Below are positions 1-10,365 of a DNA stretch of 64,000 nucleotides, piece by piece; position 1 is the stretch's first letter; every line of letters starts with the position of its first letter. The notes under the pieces are model-generated. The model had not been told where the DNA came from. It was given only the letters and a program-made list of their open reading frames with translations, and searched no databases. Source of the stretch: Paracamarosporium sp. OC-R06-R3 (lineage: Eukaryota; Ascomycota; Dothideomycetes; Pleosporales; Didymosphaeriaceae); NCBI GenBank assembly GCA_019828545.1, contig JACVRA010000144.1, positions 186,001-250,000 of the forward strand, written 5' to 3'. Position numbers and translations under genes: made by a program.

Positions 1-450
1 ATGGTGTTCGCGGTTGACGGAATCTTGGGCCACTTCAGCAAGACATTGATACTGCTGCTGCTGCCCCAGGGATTCAACTTTGTTTACTCGGCTCCGCAGC
101 TGTTCCACATCGTGCCATGCCCCCGACATCGGCTCCCGCACTTCAATGCACGGACGGGGCTCCTTGAATGCTCGCGGGTCGAGTTCAAGAAGCCTCTGGC
201 CCGACCGGTCGCGGAGAGCCTGAAGGTGCTGCACCGACTTCGGCTGCTCGACGTTGAGAGCGACGAGAAGGGGCAGGTAGTGTCGTCGTCGAACTTCACC
301 CTCATCAACCTGTGGCTGGTGTGGTTTGGGCCGATGCGGGAGGATCGCCTTGCATTAGGACTATTGGCGTTTCAGACGGCAGTCGGGGTGCTGGGGCTGC
401 TGATCCGGCACCGCATGGCACTACTTGTATTTACGGCAGACAACTGGTAG
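1..450 (+). CDS. ALG7: UDP-GlcNAc:dolichyl-phosphate GlcNAc-1-phosphotransferase, C-terminal part (cut by window edge)
   Basis: C-terminal 149 residues of the ER membrane enzyme that starts N-glycan assembly by transferring GlcNAc-1-phosphate to dolichyl phosphate. The frame is open from base 1, so the ATG there is probably an internal Met. Family-typical blocks are visible: a hydrophobic stretch with GHFSKTL, then FNFVYSAPQLF, then VPCPRHRLPHFN, later FTLINLWLVWFG and a closing IRHRMALLVFTADNW. Two or three membrane segments are included. The stop is at 448-450. Upstream exons lie outside the window. Identification rests on the PCPRHRLP and NFxYSxPQLF blocks and is firm; the exon start cannot be fixed. 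Confidence 0.85.
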   Translation: MVFAVDGILGHFSKTLILLLLPQGFNFVYSAPQLFHIVPCPRHRLPHFNARTGLLECSRVEFKKPLARPVAESLKVLHRLRLLDVESDEKGQVVSSSNFTLINLWLVWFGPMREDRLALGLLAFQTAVGVLGLLIRHRMALLVFTADNW

Positions 451-1067
451 CAGGCGGCCGGTGGAGAAGAATGCAGAGGAAATTTGTACAGAGGCTGCAG
501 GCTCGGACCGCAGACGGGACCGACCGGACCTGGGTGAATGTGGCGCGGCAGCCAATCGGAGGGCGGGCGTTTCTTGTGACGGGCACGTGACTCTGACGGC
601 AAAATTGGGCTAAACGCGGGGCTGCAGCGGGGCATCGTGCAGCGAACGACGGCGCTGCAAAACGTCATCAGCCCTGGCCGCGCGGTTGCACCGGCCACGC
701 CTGCTGGGCTTGCCGGCCGAGGCCTGCACGGCAACGACACACTGCGAATGGAAACGGAGCCGCAATCGCCCCCGTGCAGGAGCTTGCGCCCTCTCCGCCA
801 CAGCTACGCGGTGGCTCGCGTCGTTAGCCGAGGGAGGCCGGGCGTCGTCAAATAACTCGACTGTGATATGCGCTCCGAATATCGGCTTCCATCTTTCAGT
901 CGCGTTCGACTGTCCGCTATTTGAGTGCCACAGCTCCCCGTCTGCCCAAACCCATGTTCTGACGCTGACACTTCTCCTCTTTCCTTTTTTTTCCTTGTCC
1001 AAAGCATATCCTATTGCTACCCCTACCAACCCTCACCCCCGTTGTAGCACAAACACCGGCTGACAAC
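451..1067. promoter_or_regulatory. ALG7 3' end / LEU1 promoter region
   Basis: 617 bp without a convincing gene. It holds the ALG7 3' flank and LEU1 upstream region. The part just before the LEU1 ATG is pyrimidine-rich (about 965-1015), as is common before fungal start sites. I looked for a canonical Leu3 site (CCGGNNCCGG) and did not see one. Confidence 0.5.
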
Positions 1068-3441
1068 ATGCCGTCTGCTGTGAAACCACCGCGGACTCTG
1101 TACGACAAGGTCTTTGAGGACCACATTGTCGACGAGAAGGACGACGGCACAATCCTGCTCTACATTGACAGGCATCTGGTGCACGAAGTGACATCGCCAC
1201 AAGCCTTCGAGGGCCTCCGAAATGCAAGCCGCAAAGTACGAAGACCGGATTGCACTCTGGCAACCGTAGACCACGTACGTCGCATCCCGCCATCTCTTTC
1301 CTCTCTCCTAACGTGCGCAGAACATCCCCACAGTCTCGCGAAAAACCCTCACTACCACCGAGAAGTTCATCGACGAGGCCGACTCACGGACACAATGCAT
1401 GACCCTCGAAGAGAACGTCAAGGCATTCGACCTGACATACTTCGGCCTGGACGACAAGCGGCAAGGTATCGTGCACATCATCGGCCCCGAGCAGGGTTTC
1501 ACGCTGCCCGGCACCACTGTCGTTTGCGGCGACAGCCACACGTCCACCCATGGCGCTTTTGGCTCAATCGCCCAGGGTATCGGCACGAGTGAGGTCGAGC
1601 ACGTTCTGGCCACCCAGACACTCATCACTCGGCGGAGTAAGAACATGAAGGTCCAAGTCGATGGAGAATTAGCGCCCGGTGTCAGCAGCAAGGATATCAT
1701 CCTGCACATAATAGGAGTTATCGGTACGGCCGGCGGTACCGGCTGCACCATTGAGTTCTGCGGTTCCGCTATTCGGGGTCTCAGCATGGAGGCGCGTATG
1801 TCCATATGTAACATGTCGATTGAGGCTGGTGCACGTGCGGGTATGATCGCGCCGGATCAGACTACCATCGACTACCTCAAGGGCCGTCCCCTTGCACCAA
1901 AGGTCGACAGCCCGGAGTGGAAGAAGGCCGTCAACTACTGGCTGACTCTGAAGTCGGATCCGGACGCAAAGTGGGACCACGAGGTTTTCATTGACTGCAA
2001 GGATATCGCACCTACCGTCTCATGGGGCACATCTCCTCAAGATGTAATTCCCATCACCGGCAAGGTGCCTAGCCCAGATGACTTCCAGGACGAGGTCAAG
2101 AAGAACGCCTGCAAGCGTGCGCTTGAGTACATGGGCCTGAAGGCTGGCACTCCCATGCAAGAGATTCCTTTGGACAAGGTTTTCATCGGCTCTTGCACAA
2201 ACGCCCGTATTGAAGATCTACGCGCTGCGGCACGCATAGTGGAGGGCAAGAAGGTTGCTTCAAATATCAAACACGCCATGATCGTCCCTGGTTCTGGACT
2301 GGTCAAGAAGCAGGCCGAAGCTGAGGGCCTCGACAAGATTTTCACCGACGCTGGCTTCGACTGGAGAGAAGCAGGTTGCTCCATGTGCCTGGGCATGAAC
2401 CCCGATATCCTCTCACCTGGTGAGCGCTGTGCCTCTACATCAAATCGAAACTTCGAGGGACGACAAGGTGCAGGTGGCCGTACGCATCTCATGTCTCCCG
2501 TTATGGCTGCCGCCGCTGCCATCGTCGGTAACCTTGCCGATGTCCGCAAACTCGCGCCGCCATCCATGTCCGCCGCAAAGGGCTCACCGAAGGTCGAAGT
2601 CCAGGGTGATGCGCACATCGAAGAACCAACCTCCGACGAGGATCTAGACCAGATCATGGATCTGCCCGCCGACTCCGCCTCCCATCCCTCTTCCACCTCC
2701 ACCAAGGGCGCCTCAGCAGGCATGCCCAAATTCGAGACGCTTCGTGGTTACGCCGCGCCTGTCGACATCGCCAACATCGACACCGACGCCATCATCCCCA
2801 AGCAGTTCCTCAAGACCATCAAGCGGTCCGGTCTCGGCTCCGCACTCTTCCACGCTTGGCGCTACGAGCCCGGCACCGACAACGAGAACAAGAATTTCGT
2901 GCTAAACCAGGAACCCTTCCGCCAGTCCAAGATCCTAGTCTGCACAGGTCCTAACTTTGGCTGCGGTAGCTCGCGAGAACACGCACCCTGGGCGCTCCTC
3001 GACTTCGGCATAAAGTGCATCATTGCCCCGTCCTACGGTGACATCTTCTTCAACAACACGTTCAAGAACGGCATGCTTCCCATCCGCATCTCGGACCAAG
3101 CCACCCTCGAGAAGATCGCAGATGTTGCAAAGGCCGGCAAGGAGCTCGAAGTCGATCTGCCGAACCAGACCATTCGCGACGCAGACGGTAACGAGCTGGC
3201 CAAGTTCGACGTCGAGGAGTTCAGGAAACACTGCCTGATTAACGGCCTGGACGATATCGGCCTGACGATGGGCAGCGTGGAGCACATCGAGAGACACGAG
3301 GCCAAGCGCACGAGGGAATGGCCGTGGTTGGACGGCAGCGGATACCTCGCGAGACATCGCAAGGGACCCGTCAAGATCGAGGCTGCGGCTGTGCCTAAGA
3401 CGAACCGCGGCGAGGTTGTCGGCGAGCCTTTGGAATGGTAG
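1068..3441 (+). CDS. LEU1: 3-isopropylmalate dehydratase (isopropylmalate isomerase), single-chain
   Basis: Second step of leucine biosynthesis: isomerises 2-isopropylmalate to 3-isopropylmalate using a 4Fe-4S cluster. Exons 1068-1274 and 1321-3441 (46-bp intron, phase 0) give 775 residues, close to the usual fungal length of about 780. The aconitase-type large domain fills roughly residues 8-480. Fe-S ligands are C361 (GSCTNARIE) and C422/C425 (CSMCLG). The substrate loop [19 protein letters not shown] follows. A linker near 500-540 leads to the swivel domain (from about [22 protein letters not shown]) with [15 protein letters not shown]. Large and small subunits are fused, as in fungi. The ATG at 1068 starts [16 protein letters not shown], the typical N-terminus; the upstream in-frame ATG at 1014 adds an unlikely extension. 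Confidence 0.97.
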
Positions 3442-3842
3442 TTTTTTTCTGTCTTTCTTGTGCATGAATTACGACTAGTACTGTTGGGTGCGGGAAGAAA
3501 GGGATACATATGGGTATGACGGTTATCTGCGCGTTCTCAAGCGCGAACCGCTGCGTTTATTTGGGAGGAACTGAAGGCGCCACAGATCGCGATCAGACAT
3601 TTTTAGTCTGCTTTTGAACGAAAAGCAAATCGAGCAGTTGTAATGTGAATTTTATGGTGATTCCTCCACTCGATGTCTCTTTTTGCACTCGTGGTATATG
3701 AATAGATGATATGTGACCCGGTGTCACACACAAGATGATCCTAACGCCCAGCACATGCAACCCTTCAACGCCGCGCTCCAGCCCGCAAATGATAGCCCTA
3801 CTCATACACGAAGCGCCCCGGCTCGTTCCTCAAGCCAAAACA
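3442..3842. other. Convergent intergenic region LEU1/CDC73
   Basis: About 400 bp between the stop codons of two convergent genes; 3' UTR sequence only. I see no gene or repeat. Confidence 0.5.
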
Positions 3843-5189
3843 CTACCTCCCCTGCCCCTGCAGCCCAGGCCCGTCCTTCGTCCACCCACCCCTCTTCATC
3901 CCCTCCTCGATGCGCCCCCAAATCCTCTCCACGAGCTCCCTATCCCTCCACCTCCCCTTCTCGCTCCCCGTCCACTTGTCCACATTCACGCTCGTAATCC
4001 CGCGGCCCCAAGCCTTCACATTCTCCGGCTCGTCCTCGCCGCCGTACCCGACGTAGAACCCCGGGTAGTGGCTGAACAGCTCGATCGGATTCGGGTACTT
4101 GTACGACTTGAATTGCCAGGACTGGCCCGTCGTGAAGATGGCGACGACGCGCGACCAGTAGTTTGGCTTGAACATGGCGGTGCCGTCGACGAGGATGAAG
4201 CGGAGGGGGCTGCGGGCGTCGATCGAGGGGAGGACGCGCTGCATTTGGAGGAGGTTGGAGGTCGCGTTGGAAGACGAGTCGAGGGCTGAGGGTGGGATGA
4301 AGATGCCTTCTTCCAGGAAGGATTTCACGTTTGACATGCGGAGGAGGGAGGAGGCGGAGGGTGAGAGCAGGATGATGGGCTGCTCGACGCGGCGGGCGGG
4401 CTTTTTCATGTTTGTGGGGAGCGATTGGGGTATGGATTCTTTCTTTTGGTTTGCGGAGGGGTGCGAGCGCAGGAAGGCTGTGGCGACTTTGCGGTAGGCG
4501 GAGAAGTCCTAGTGTATTTTATTAATGACGTATTTCTGGTTCTGGGGCATGAGTGGACTTACGATTGGCTTTGCGCCTCTCAGGGCGGTGTTGTGGTCGC
4601 CCATTCTCCGCTCGCCGTCGTAGATCTGGAGTAATCGCGCGTCCACCATCTTTTGTCCCGCAGCTGTGGTCGCGCCTTGCTGCACGGGTACGCCCTTCCC
4701 GCCTGCAATTGCGGCAGCGTCGCCAGCTGCCGCGCTTGCTGAGGGCCCCTCCAGCGGTTTGATGTTGTCGCTCGTGTCCACCTCTCCACTAAGCCAACTG
4801 ATCAATTCAACCTTGTGCGCAAATCCCAGGTTGACAACGCTGCCACCAGCACCACTCGGGAGGTCCTCATTCAGTCGCTGCACCGCCGCCACGTAGTCGG
4901 TGACCGAGACATCTTTGTTCAGCCATGCAAAGTATATGCTCCGTAAATCGAGAGGCTTGTCGTCAGGCGCATAGCGCGTAGGTGTAGTGATTTCGAAGGT
5001 TTTGTGGTGCGCGCCTTGAAGCGTGGGTTCATTGAACGATATGTGAGTAGCTTGTGACAGTTCCGTGACTGTATCTGAAGGTGCTGACGGATTGGGCGTG
5101 GTTGCGAGGATAGGCGCATTGTTGGATGTGATGCTGAGGCGCAAATTGAAGAGCGGGTCATCGAGCTCCGCCTGAGTTGGGGTCGCCAT
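3843..5189 (-). CDS. CDC73: Paf1 complex subunit Cdc73 (parafibromin family)
   Basis: Subunit of the nuclear Paf1 complex, which travels with RNA polymerase II and supports elongation and histone modification. Two exons: 5189-4563 and 4508-3843; the 54-bp intron (4509-4562, GTAAGT...CTAG) is phase 0. The protein is 430 residues. The N-terminal part carries the conserved LDLRSIYFAWLNKDVSVTDYVAAVQRL block (about 78-105). A low-complexity Ala/Gly linker lies near 145-180. The C-terminal part is the Ras-like Cdc73 domain: MKKPARRVEQPIILLSPSASSLLRMSNVKSFL, RFILVDGTAMFKPNYWSRVVAIFTTGQSWQFKSY, and a basic tail. Convergent with LEU1. Yeast Cdc73 is about 390 residues, so the length fits. No missing motif seen. 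Confidence 0.93.
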
Positions 5190-6276
5190 GACGAGTAGTA
5201 TCTACGGGTTTTTAGTATCCGTGGGTTTCGCGATTGAAGCTCAAAGGGGTGGCGGGTAGGTGAAGTCGTCGCAAGTGATGTGGAGCTTTGGAGCTTAGCT
5301 TGGGTTCTTTTTGGCGTCTGTAGATCGCGCCAAGAAGGCACGTGCAGTCGCGATCCTATGCTTCCTATTGTTCCTATTGAAGTGAATGCGATCTCGAAAC
5401 GCCTCACAATACAGCCTGTTTCCGAAGTGATTTCTGATGGGAAAGTTTCATACAGGCTCTCCGATTGATGCATGATATTTTCCCACATCCAGTAGTTTCT
5501 TTCCATGGTGCCATCGTACCTCCATCATTCGGCCAACTATCTCAATTCGATCGGGACGGCGGGGAAAGCTTTATATTTGTATATCTTGTTCTTCGTCGGT
5601 TTCTCTTAATCGTAGAACACCCCCACAGGTTGTAAAATCGACACGAACAAGTGCTTACAGCGGAAATGGGGTATGTGGACTTTTGCAAAGGATGATCCAG
5701 GTCAGTGACAATGCAGCTCTAGCGGATAGCAAGGTTTGCATCCGCAAGATGAGCACGTTGAAGACTCAAATCATACTGCAGCTATGCGCAGGCGCTGGAT
5801 TACAGAGGATATGGAAGTCGATGGTAGCTTCATGGTACTCAGGCTATTGTAGAAGTAGAAGAACGGGACACGGGTGGGAAAAGCTTTAGCAGGTGTGCGA
5901 TTTAGCGTTTACAATATACAAGCAGTTCGTCTAGTGGGACAACGAAACTGATATGCATGTCGAAGACCTAAAATTTTAAAAGTCTCTATGCCATATGTAA
6001 CCATATTGAATTTACTATCTAGTACGTAAGATGGGTATCGAGATCAAGCATTAACGAACCGAATCTTTGTGTAGCATCATTCTTCCATCGCTATCATATC
6101 TCGCTATATTGTATAAGTCGGATATGGGTATAGAGTGAACAGCACTTCCCCTCGAACACAAGCATCTGTGAATTTGTTACCAGTCCTTGTACGGCATAAT
6201 CGTGGCACTTAAACATGATGTCGTGAATATCCGTATATCATATTGAAGCTCGAACTGGCCATCTCCAACGTTGCGT
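5190..6276. other. Intergenic region: CDC73 promoter and ECM11 3' flank
   Basis: Roughly 1.1 kb between two minus-strand genes. The half next to CDC73 should hold its promoter. The rest (about 5880-6240) is AT-richer. Short open frames here have no recognisable content, and I see no RNA gene or repeat. Confidence 0.5.
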
Positions 6277-7809
6277 TCAGCGTTTGCGGTAATGTGGACT
6301 CTTGGACGTCGGTTCTCGAGACGGCCGTGGGCTCCTCGGAATCAGGCCCTGCCCTTTGGTCTTCATTTCGTCAAGCGCGGCCTCGACGTTTTGCTGTCTC
6401 TTCGCAACATGGCGATATCGCTTCTCCACTTCATCCTCGAAGTCTCTAGCTATTTTTCTCTTGTTCTGTCTAGCCTCTTTCGCACGATTGATGATGTTGC
6501 TGAATCGGTCAAGGAACCAATCACCAGCATCTTCCCACTCCCGGGTAGATAGGGCACGAAAGAATTTATCCTGATCGCGGGGGTTGAGATTTTTCTGGAC
6601 ATGCACGAGGCGTTCAGTAAGGGCGCGCTGCTGCATGTCGCCTGAAACTACCTCGTTCTTGCCGCGGGGTTCAGTATCGAAGTCTTCGTCTCGTAATTGA
6701 TCGTAGCTTAGTTCAAAGAGCGCTGGAGCGTCGTAGTCTTCAAATGGACTCTCAGGATCATGGACAGGATCCTCTTCGATAGATTGGTAGTGCATGACAG
6801 GCTCCTCTTTGAGTTGGGTTTGGCTATGGGGTTGAGCGGGATGAGTGGAACGAGCGACAAGAGCAGGAGCAGTGGGCGCCGTATATACCTGCTTGGTAGG
6901 CGGAACATGTCGTTGAACTGAGGGCGGTGCAGCGCCGTTTTGGGGACCGTGGCTCGATGCTGGAGGAGCCCGATGTTCCGGGGCAACGTTGGTTCGATGA
7001 CCTCCGCCTGCACGCACAGCAAGACTCACATTTCCACGCTGGTCCGTTGCCCGTACAGCGGCGCCTTTTTGGTATATGGTAGAACCAGGCACAATTGGAG
7101 GAACGGCAGGTAGGTATGTCGCTGGTTGATATGGTGTTTGAGCTTGGATTGTAATTTGGCCCATAGCCGCCTGTTGCGGTCTCAACTTTCTTGAATCGTC
7201 ACCTTGAATACCATCGACCGGTAGCTGCTGCCCTACATTCCGCTGGTCAAAGAATTCATCGGGAGGACCGGAAGTAGTGCTGGGGTACGAGTTGCCCTCG
7301 GCAAGGAAGTTTGCAGCCAGATGCTGTCGCGCCTCATTTTTGTAATCATCCTCGTCTTCGTCCACTTCTGAGCCATCCTCTTCATCGTCTTCCTCCTCGT
7401 CGCCGCTCTGCTCCTCTTCGTCACTGTATTGGTGATCCTCAATATGGACAGCGTCAGGGACGAATTGCTGTTGAGATTGCTGAATATCTGCTTCCTTGAC
7501 GGTAGAATACCCATTTATTGTCGTATCAATGCTGCTGCCGGCGTCTGTTCCAAAAGGGTCGTGCCTTCCGTCAAATGTTTCACCTAACTCTCGCCGTTGA
7601 CCGTGAAGCAGCTGACCAGTTGGGTAGTTGAGGTTATTCACTGGTTGGCGGCGGGCAGCAGTGTGCTGCTGAGCCGGTTCATGGCGTAGACTTGTCTTCG
7701 GAACCTGTACTCTCGCATTGGCAACTGCGGCTTGGCGTTTACTGTTGGCGGACGGTGGCCTTGAGGGGCTACCTGTCCGTTTCACGAAACCCTGCATTCC
7801 TCCCGGCAT
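6277..7809 (-). CDS. ECM11: Ecm11-domain protein (meiotic chromosome protein family)
   Basis: Single-exon gene of 510 residues. The C-terminal third (about 385-490) matches the Ecm11 domain: ALFELSYDQLRDEDFDTEPRG, then QRALTERLVHVQKNLNPRDQDKFFRALSTREWEDAGDWFLDRFSNIINRAKEARQNKRKIARDFEDEVEKRY and a closing MKTKGQGLIPRSPRPSREP. The N-terminal two thirds are low complexity: an acidic run near 125-155 (SDEEEQSGDEEEDDEEDGSEVDEDEDD) and Pro/Gln-rich segments, presumably disordered. In budding yeast Ecm11 with Gmc2 forms the synaptonemal-complex central element. A role in chromosome pairing here is inferred from the domain only. Three MCB elements lie 18-50 bp upstream of the start, suggesting G1/S-type control. 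Divergent from the F-box gene. Confidence 0.8.
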   Translation of the reverse strand: MPGGMQGFVKRTGSPSRPPSANSKRQAAVANARVQVPKTSLRHEPAQQHTAARRQPVNNLNYPTGQLLHGQRRELGETFDGRHDPFGTDAGSSIDTTINGYSTVKEADIQQSQQQFVPDAVHIEDHQYSDEEEQSGDEEEDDEEDGSEVDEDEDDYKNEARQHLAANFLAEGNSYPSTTSGPPDEFFDQRNVGQQLPVDGIQGDDSRKLRPQQAAMGQITIQAQTPYQPATYLPAVPPIVPGSTIYQKGAAVRATDQRGNVSLAVRAGGGHRTNVAPEHRAPPASSHGPQNGAAPPSVQRHVPPTKQVYTAPTAPALVARSTHPAQPHSQTQLKEEPVMHYQSIEEDPVHDPESPFEDYDAPALFELSYDQLRDEDFDTEPRGKNEVVSGDMQQRALTERLVHVQKNLNPRDQDKFFRALSTREWEDAGDWFLDRFSNIINRAKEARQNKRKIARDFEDEVEKRYRHVAKRQQNVEAALDEMKTKGQGLIPRSPRPSREPTSKSPHYRKR

Positions 7810-7826
7810 TGTGGAGAGCGTAAAAC

Positions 7827-7859
7827 ACGCGTTCCAGACGCGTGCCTGTTTCGACGCGT
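7827..7859. promoter_or_regulatory. Cluster of three MCB boxes (ACGCGT)
   Basis: Exact palindromic ACGCGT hexamers at 7827-7832, 7838-7843 and 7854-7859, with start-to-start spacing of 11 and 16 bp. They sit in the 297-bp divergent region and are close to the ECM11 ATG (7809). In yeasts ACGCGT is the MluI cell-cycle box bound by MBF (Mbp1/Swi6 type). Binding here is inferred. Confidence 0.65.
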
Positions 7860-8106
7860 GAGAGATGTAAAGTGAAACAAAGGGCTTCAGTGGACGCGAG
7901 AATGGTGGAGGTTGAGGCTCGAACGGGAAAGCGCAATGTATGTTATGGTCTAACCGAGTCCGATACTAGCCTCGGCTTCTCTGATGATAACTCCGATGAC
8001 GGCATCTTTCGAACATAATGTTGGAAGCTTATCTCAATCGCTGTTATCGATTATCATATCCCCTCTTCGCTATTCAAAGGATACTACCTTTTCAAAGAGC
8101 ATCACA

Positions 8107-9186
8107 ATGGCTGAATGCTACTTATATCGGCTTCCCAATGAGGTATACCGCATCCTGTGGACCGTCGCCACTATATACTAACTGTACCAGCTCCTCATAC
8201 ACATCCTCACACCGATGACCACGCCCGAACTCCTCCCTCTAGCCCCTCTTTCGCACCGAATTTCCACTATCGTTCTACGAATACTTCATAACCGTCTCGT
8301 CATAGCTTCCGAACTGGATTCGCATTCAGTACTCTTAGAATGCTTCCATCCTTCTGCTAAGCTGACTGAACCACCCTACTTCTGCTCGTACCGTGGCACC
8401 GATGGTCTCGCACTCTACGATGAATCTGCAGGTAACAACAAGAATATAGGCAAAAGATTAAGGGAAATGCGTAATATGTACTCACGGTTTCGCCCACATC
8501 GGCGGGAGCTAGATACGGGTGGTAGGAGAGTAAGGGGACCACCAGGCGATCTGCCGGGCAGTCGAACTTTTGCGGGTACTGCGAGCGATGGGTTCGATGG
8601 GGATACTGTGAAACAAATTCTTAGTTTGGATGGACACGAGTTATTCACCCAGCTAGTTGCTCAGACCAACCTCGTCAAGATTGGGCCTAGGAACGGGCTT
8701 TTCACGTGTTTTGTGGGCATAGAAGAGGGTGTTGTTAGAGTATGGAGAGAGTGGTTACGGAAAATGACAACCAAAGGTGATGATGTAAAGCCGAAAGAAG
8801 AAGAGGTTGTCGAGGAAGTCGGAAACGGCAAGGAGAAAGCAGTGGTCAAGGAAGAGTCGACAGAGAAGAGCCATATTGACACCGATGGCGATAGAATACT
8901 ATGGGTCAGTTCAAACAAGAACACAGGCATCCGGTTCAACGTACGGGAGAGGAGAATAAGAAGAGACATCCCGATCCTCGTACGAGCAGACGAAGAAGAC
9001 ATGCCTGTCAGCTACGAAATCGAGTATGATGGTAAGCGCTCCATGTCGCCTTTGTCGTGGTACTGACTAACCACAACTCCAGAGCTTCTGATCCGTACAT
9101 CACATCTGCTTCTGATGCTGGAGAAGTCTCTTGTACAGGAAGATAACACTTCCGGAAAGGCTGTCGTTTTCGGTTCTTTTGGCTAA
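8107..9186 (+). CDS. F-box protein, substrate unknown
   Basis: Three exons, 8107-8142, 8191-9031 and 9083-9186, joined across a 48-bp intron (branch TACTAAC, acceptor CCAG) and a 51-bp intron give 326 residues. Removing intron 1 restores an N-terminal F-box, RLPNELLIHILTPMTTPELLPLAPLSHRI (about 8-36), the Skp1-binding motif of SCF ubiquitin ligases. The middle has an SRFRPHRRELD segment near 110. A charged Glu/Lys stretch follows (about 200-235). The C-terminus carries WVSSNKNTGIRFNVRERRIRRDIPILVRADEED, a short pattern seen in fungal F-box proteins of this type. No WD40 or LRR substrate domain is visible, so the target cannot be named. Divergent from ECM11. Confidence 0.8.
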
Positions 9187-10365
9187 AAACAGTCAAACCC
9201 ATCATTAACTTCCACACATACATAGTCATAATCAATCTTGTGCGTTGACTCATTCCGACGGAACAAGCATGAAAGGACGATGATGTGATAGGCAAATAAC
9301 AAGGCTGCGCGTCCAGATAAATCATTGTGACCTGACCTTTCCGTATTCCAAAATCGCTCCGTTACATTCTGCGAGTAATGTTAATGATTGTTTTCCATGT
9401 ACCTTCGACACAGGTAGAAAACAAATTCATTGGCTCACCATAGATTATTGAAACAACAAGATCATAGAAGTATACCATGGAAGAGAGTCTACAATCTTAA
9501 GCCGGATTAGTAGCGTTTTGGGATTTGACCGAGAACAATACATATGAAGTTGTCTTGGAGTTCGAAGATCATGTCAAGAGCGTTCTATGTCACACCCTCT
9601 TCATCCCTCAATCTCGAGCAATCTACACAGTTCACCATTCTTGACATATACATATTCGGCTCCATACTGACGACGTGACCTCGTGTACAGGTCTAGCAGA
9701 TCAGCCCTATGAGAGAGGTGCTTTGAAAAGTTAGGGATGCTTGAACTATACACATCTCAAACAAAACTTCCTAATGCTATGCGATGGAGGCATGTTGCGA
9801 GATGCGATGCCAAGCGCTCATATTGCGGATCGAATACCAATTTCCAATCAGCATTATGTTGATTCAGAAATGTACAAATACAACGTATGTAATTGGACTA
9901 CTGGGATGGCAACGATGCATCGCGGTAGGCAGCCGTACAATACTTCTTCTAGTGTTCGATCCGAGCAATGCCTGCTGATCGATACTAGCCTTACGTGACC
10001 CACCTGCAGCTTGTCTTATCCATCTTAATCCCTACTAGCTGGCTTAGCTGAATGAACGACTCATAGTTGATCTGTGACATGAATATGGACGCGACAAGAT
10101 TAGTTCCAGCGTAGCGAAAGGATTGCCTGGTATGGAAAATGAGACCATTGCGTTTTAGGTTAGAGATATCACTAACTAGCACCACGACCAATGGACGTTT
10201 GGAAACATGGAACTACTAACTCTCTTAGCCTCGACTTACGGTGCCACATCTGACAACATGGGCATGGATCCTTTCACGGGCGTAACAGCTGAGATATATC
10301 AAACGCAGCCTTCTCGCTGGAAATTGTGCTTGCGTATGTGTTGCTCATGAGTAACGTAAGCTACA
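9187..10365. other. Intergenic region before P450 gene
   Basis: About 1.2 kb, AT-richer than the flanking genes. It contains the F-box 3' flank and the P450 promoter. Open frames up to 85 codons here show no recognisable domain, signal peptide or splice-consistent extension. I found no repeat or RNA gene. Confidence 0.5.

Noticed and set aside
1014..1067. Upstream in-frame ATG of LEU1
   Set aside because: Would add 18 residues not typical of the family; the ATG at 1068 gives the conserved N-terminus.
2037..2729. 230-codon minus-strand frame inside LEU1
   Set aside because: Antisense shadow of a well-supported enzyme; no domain.
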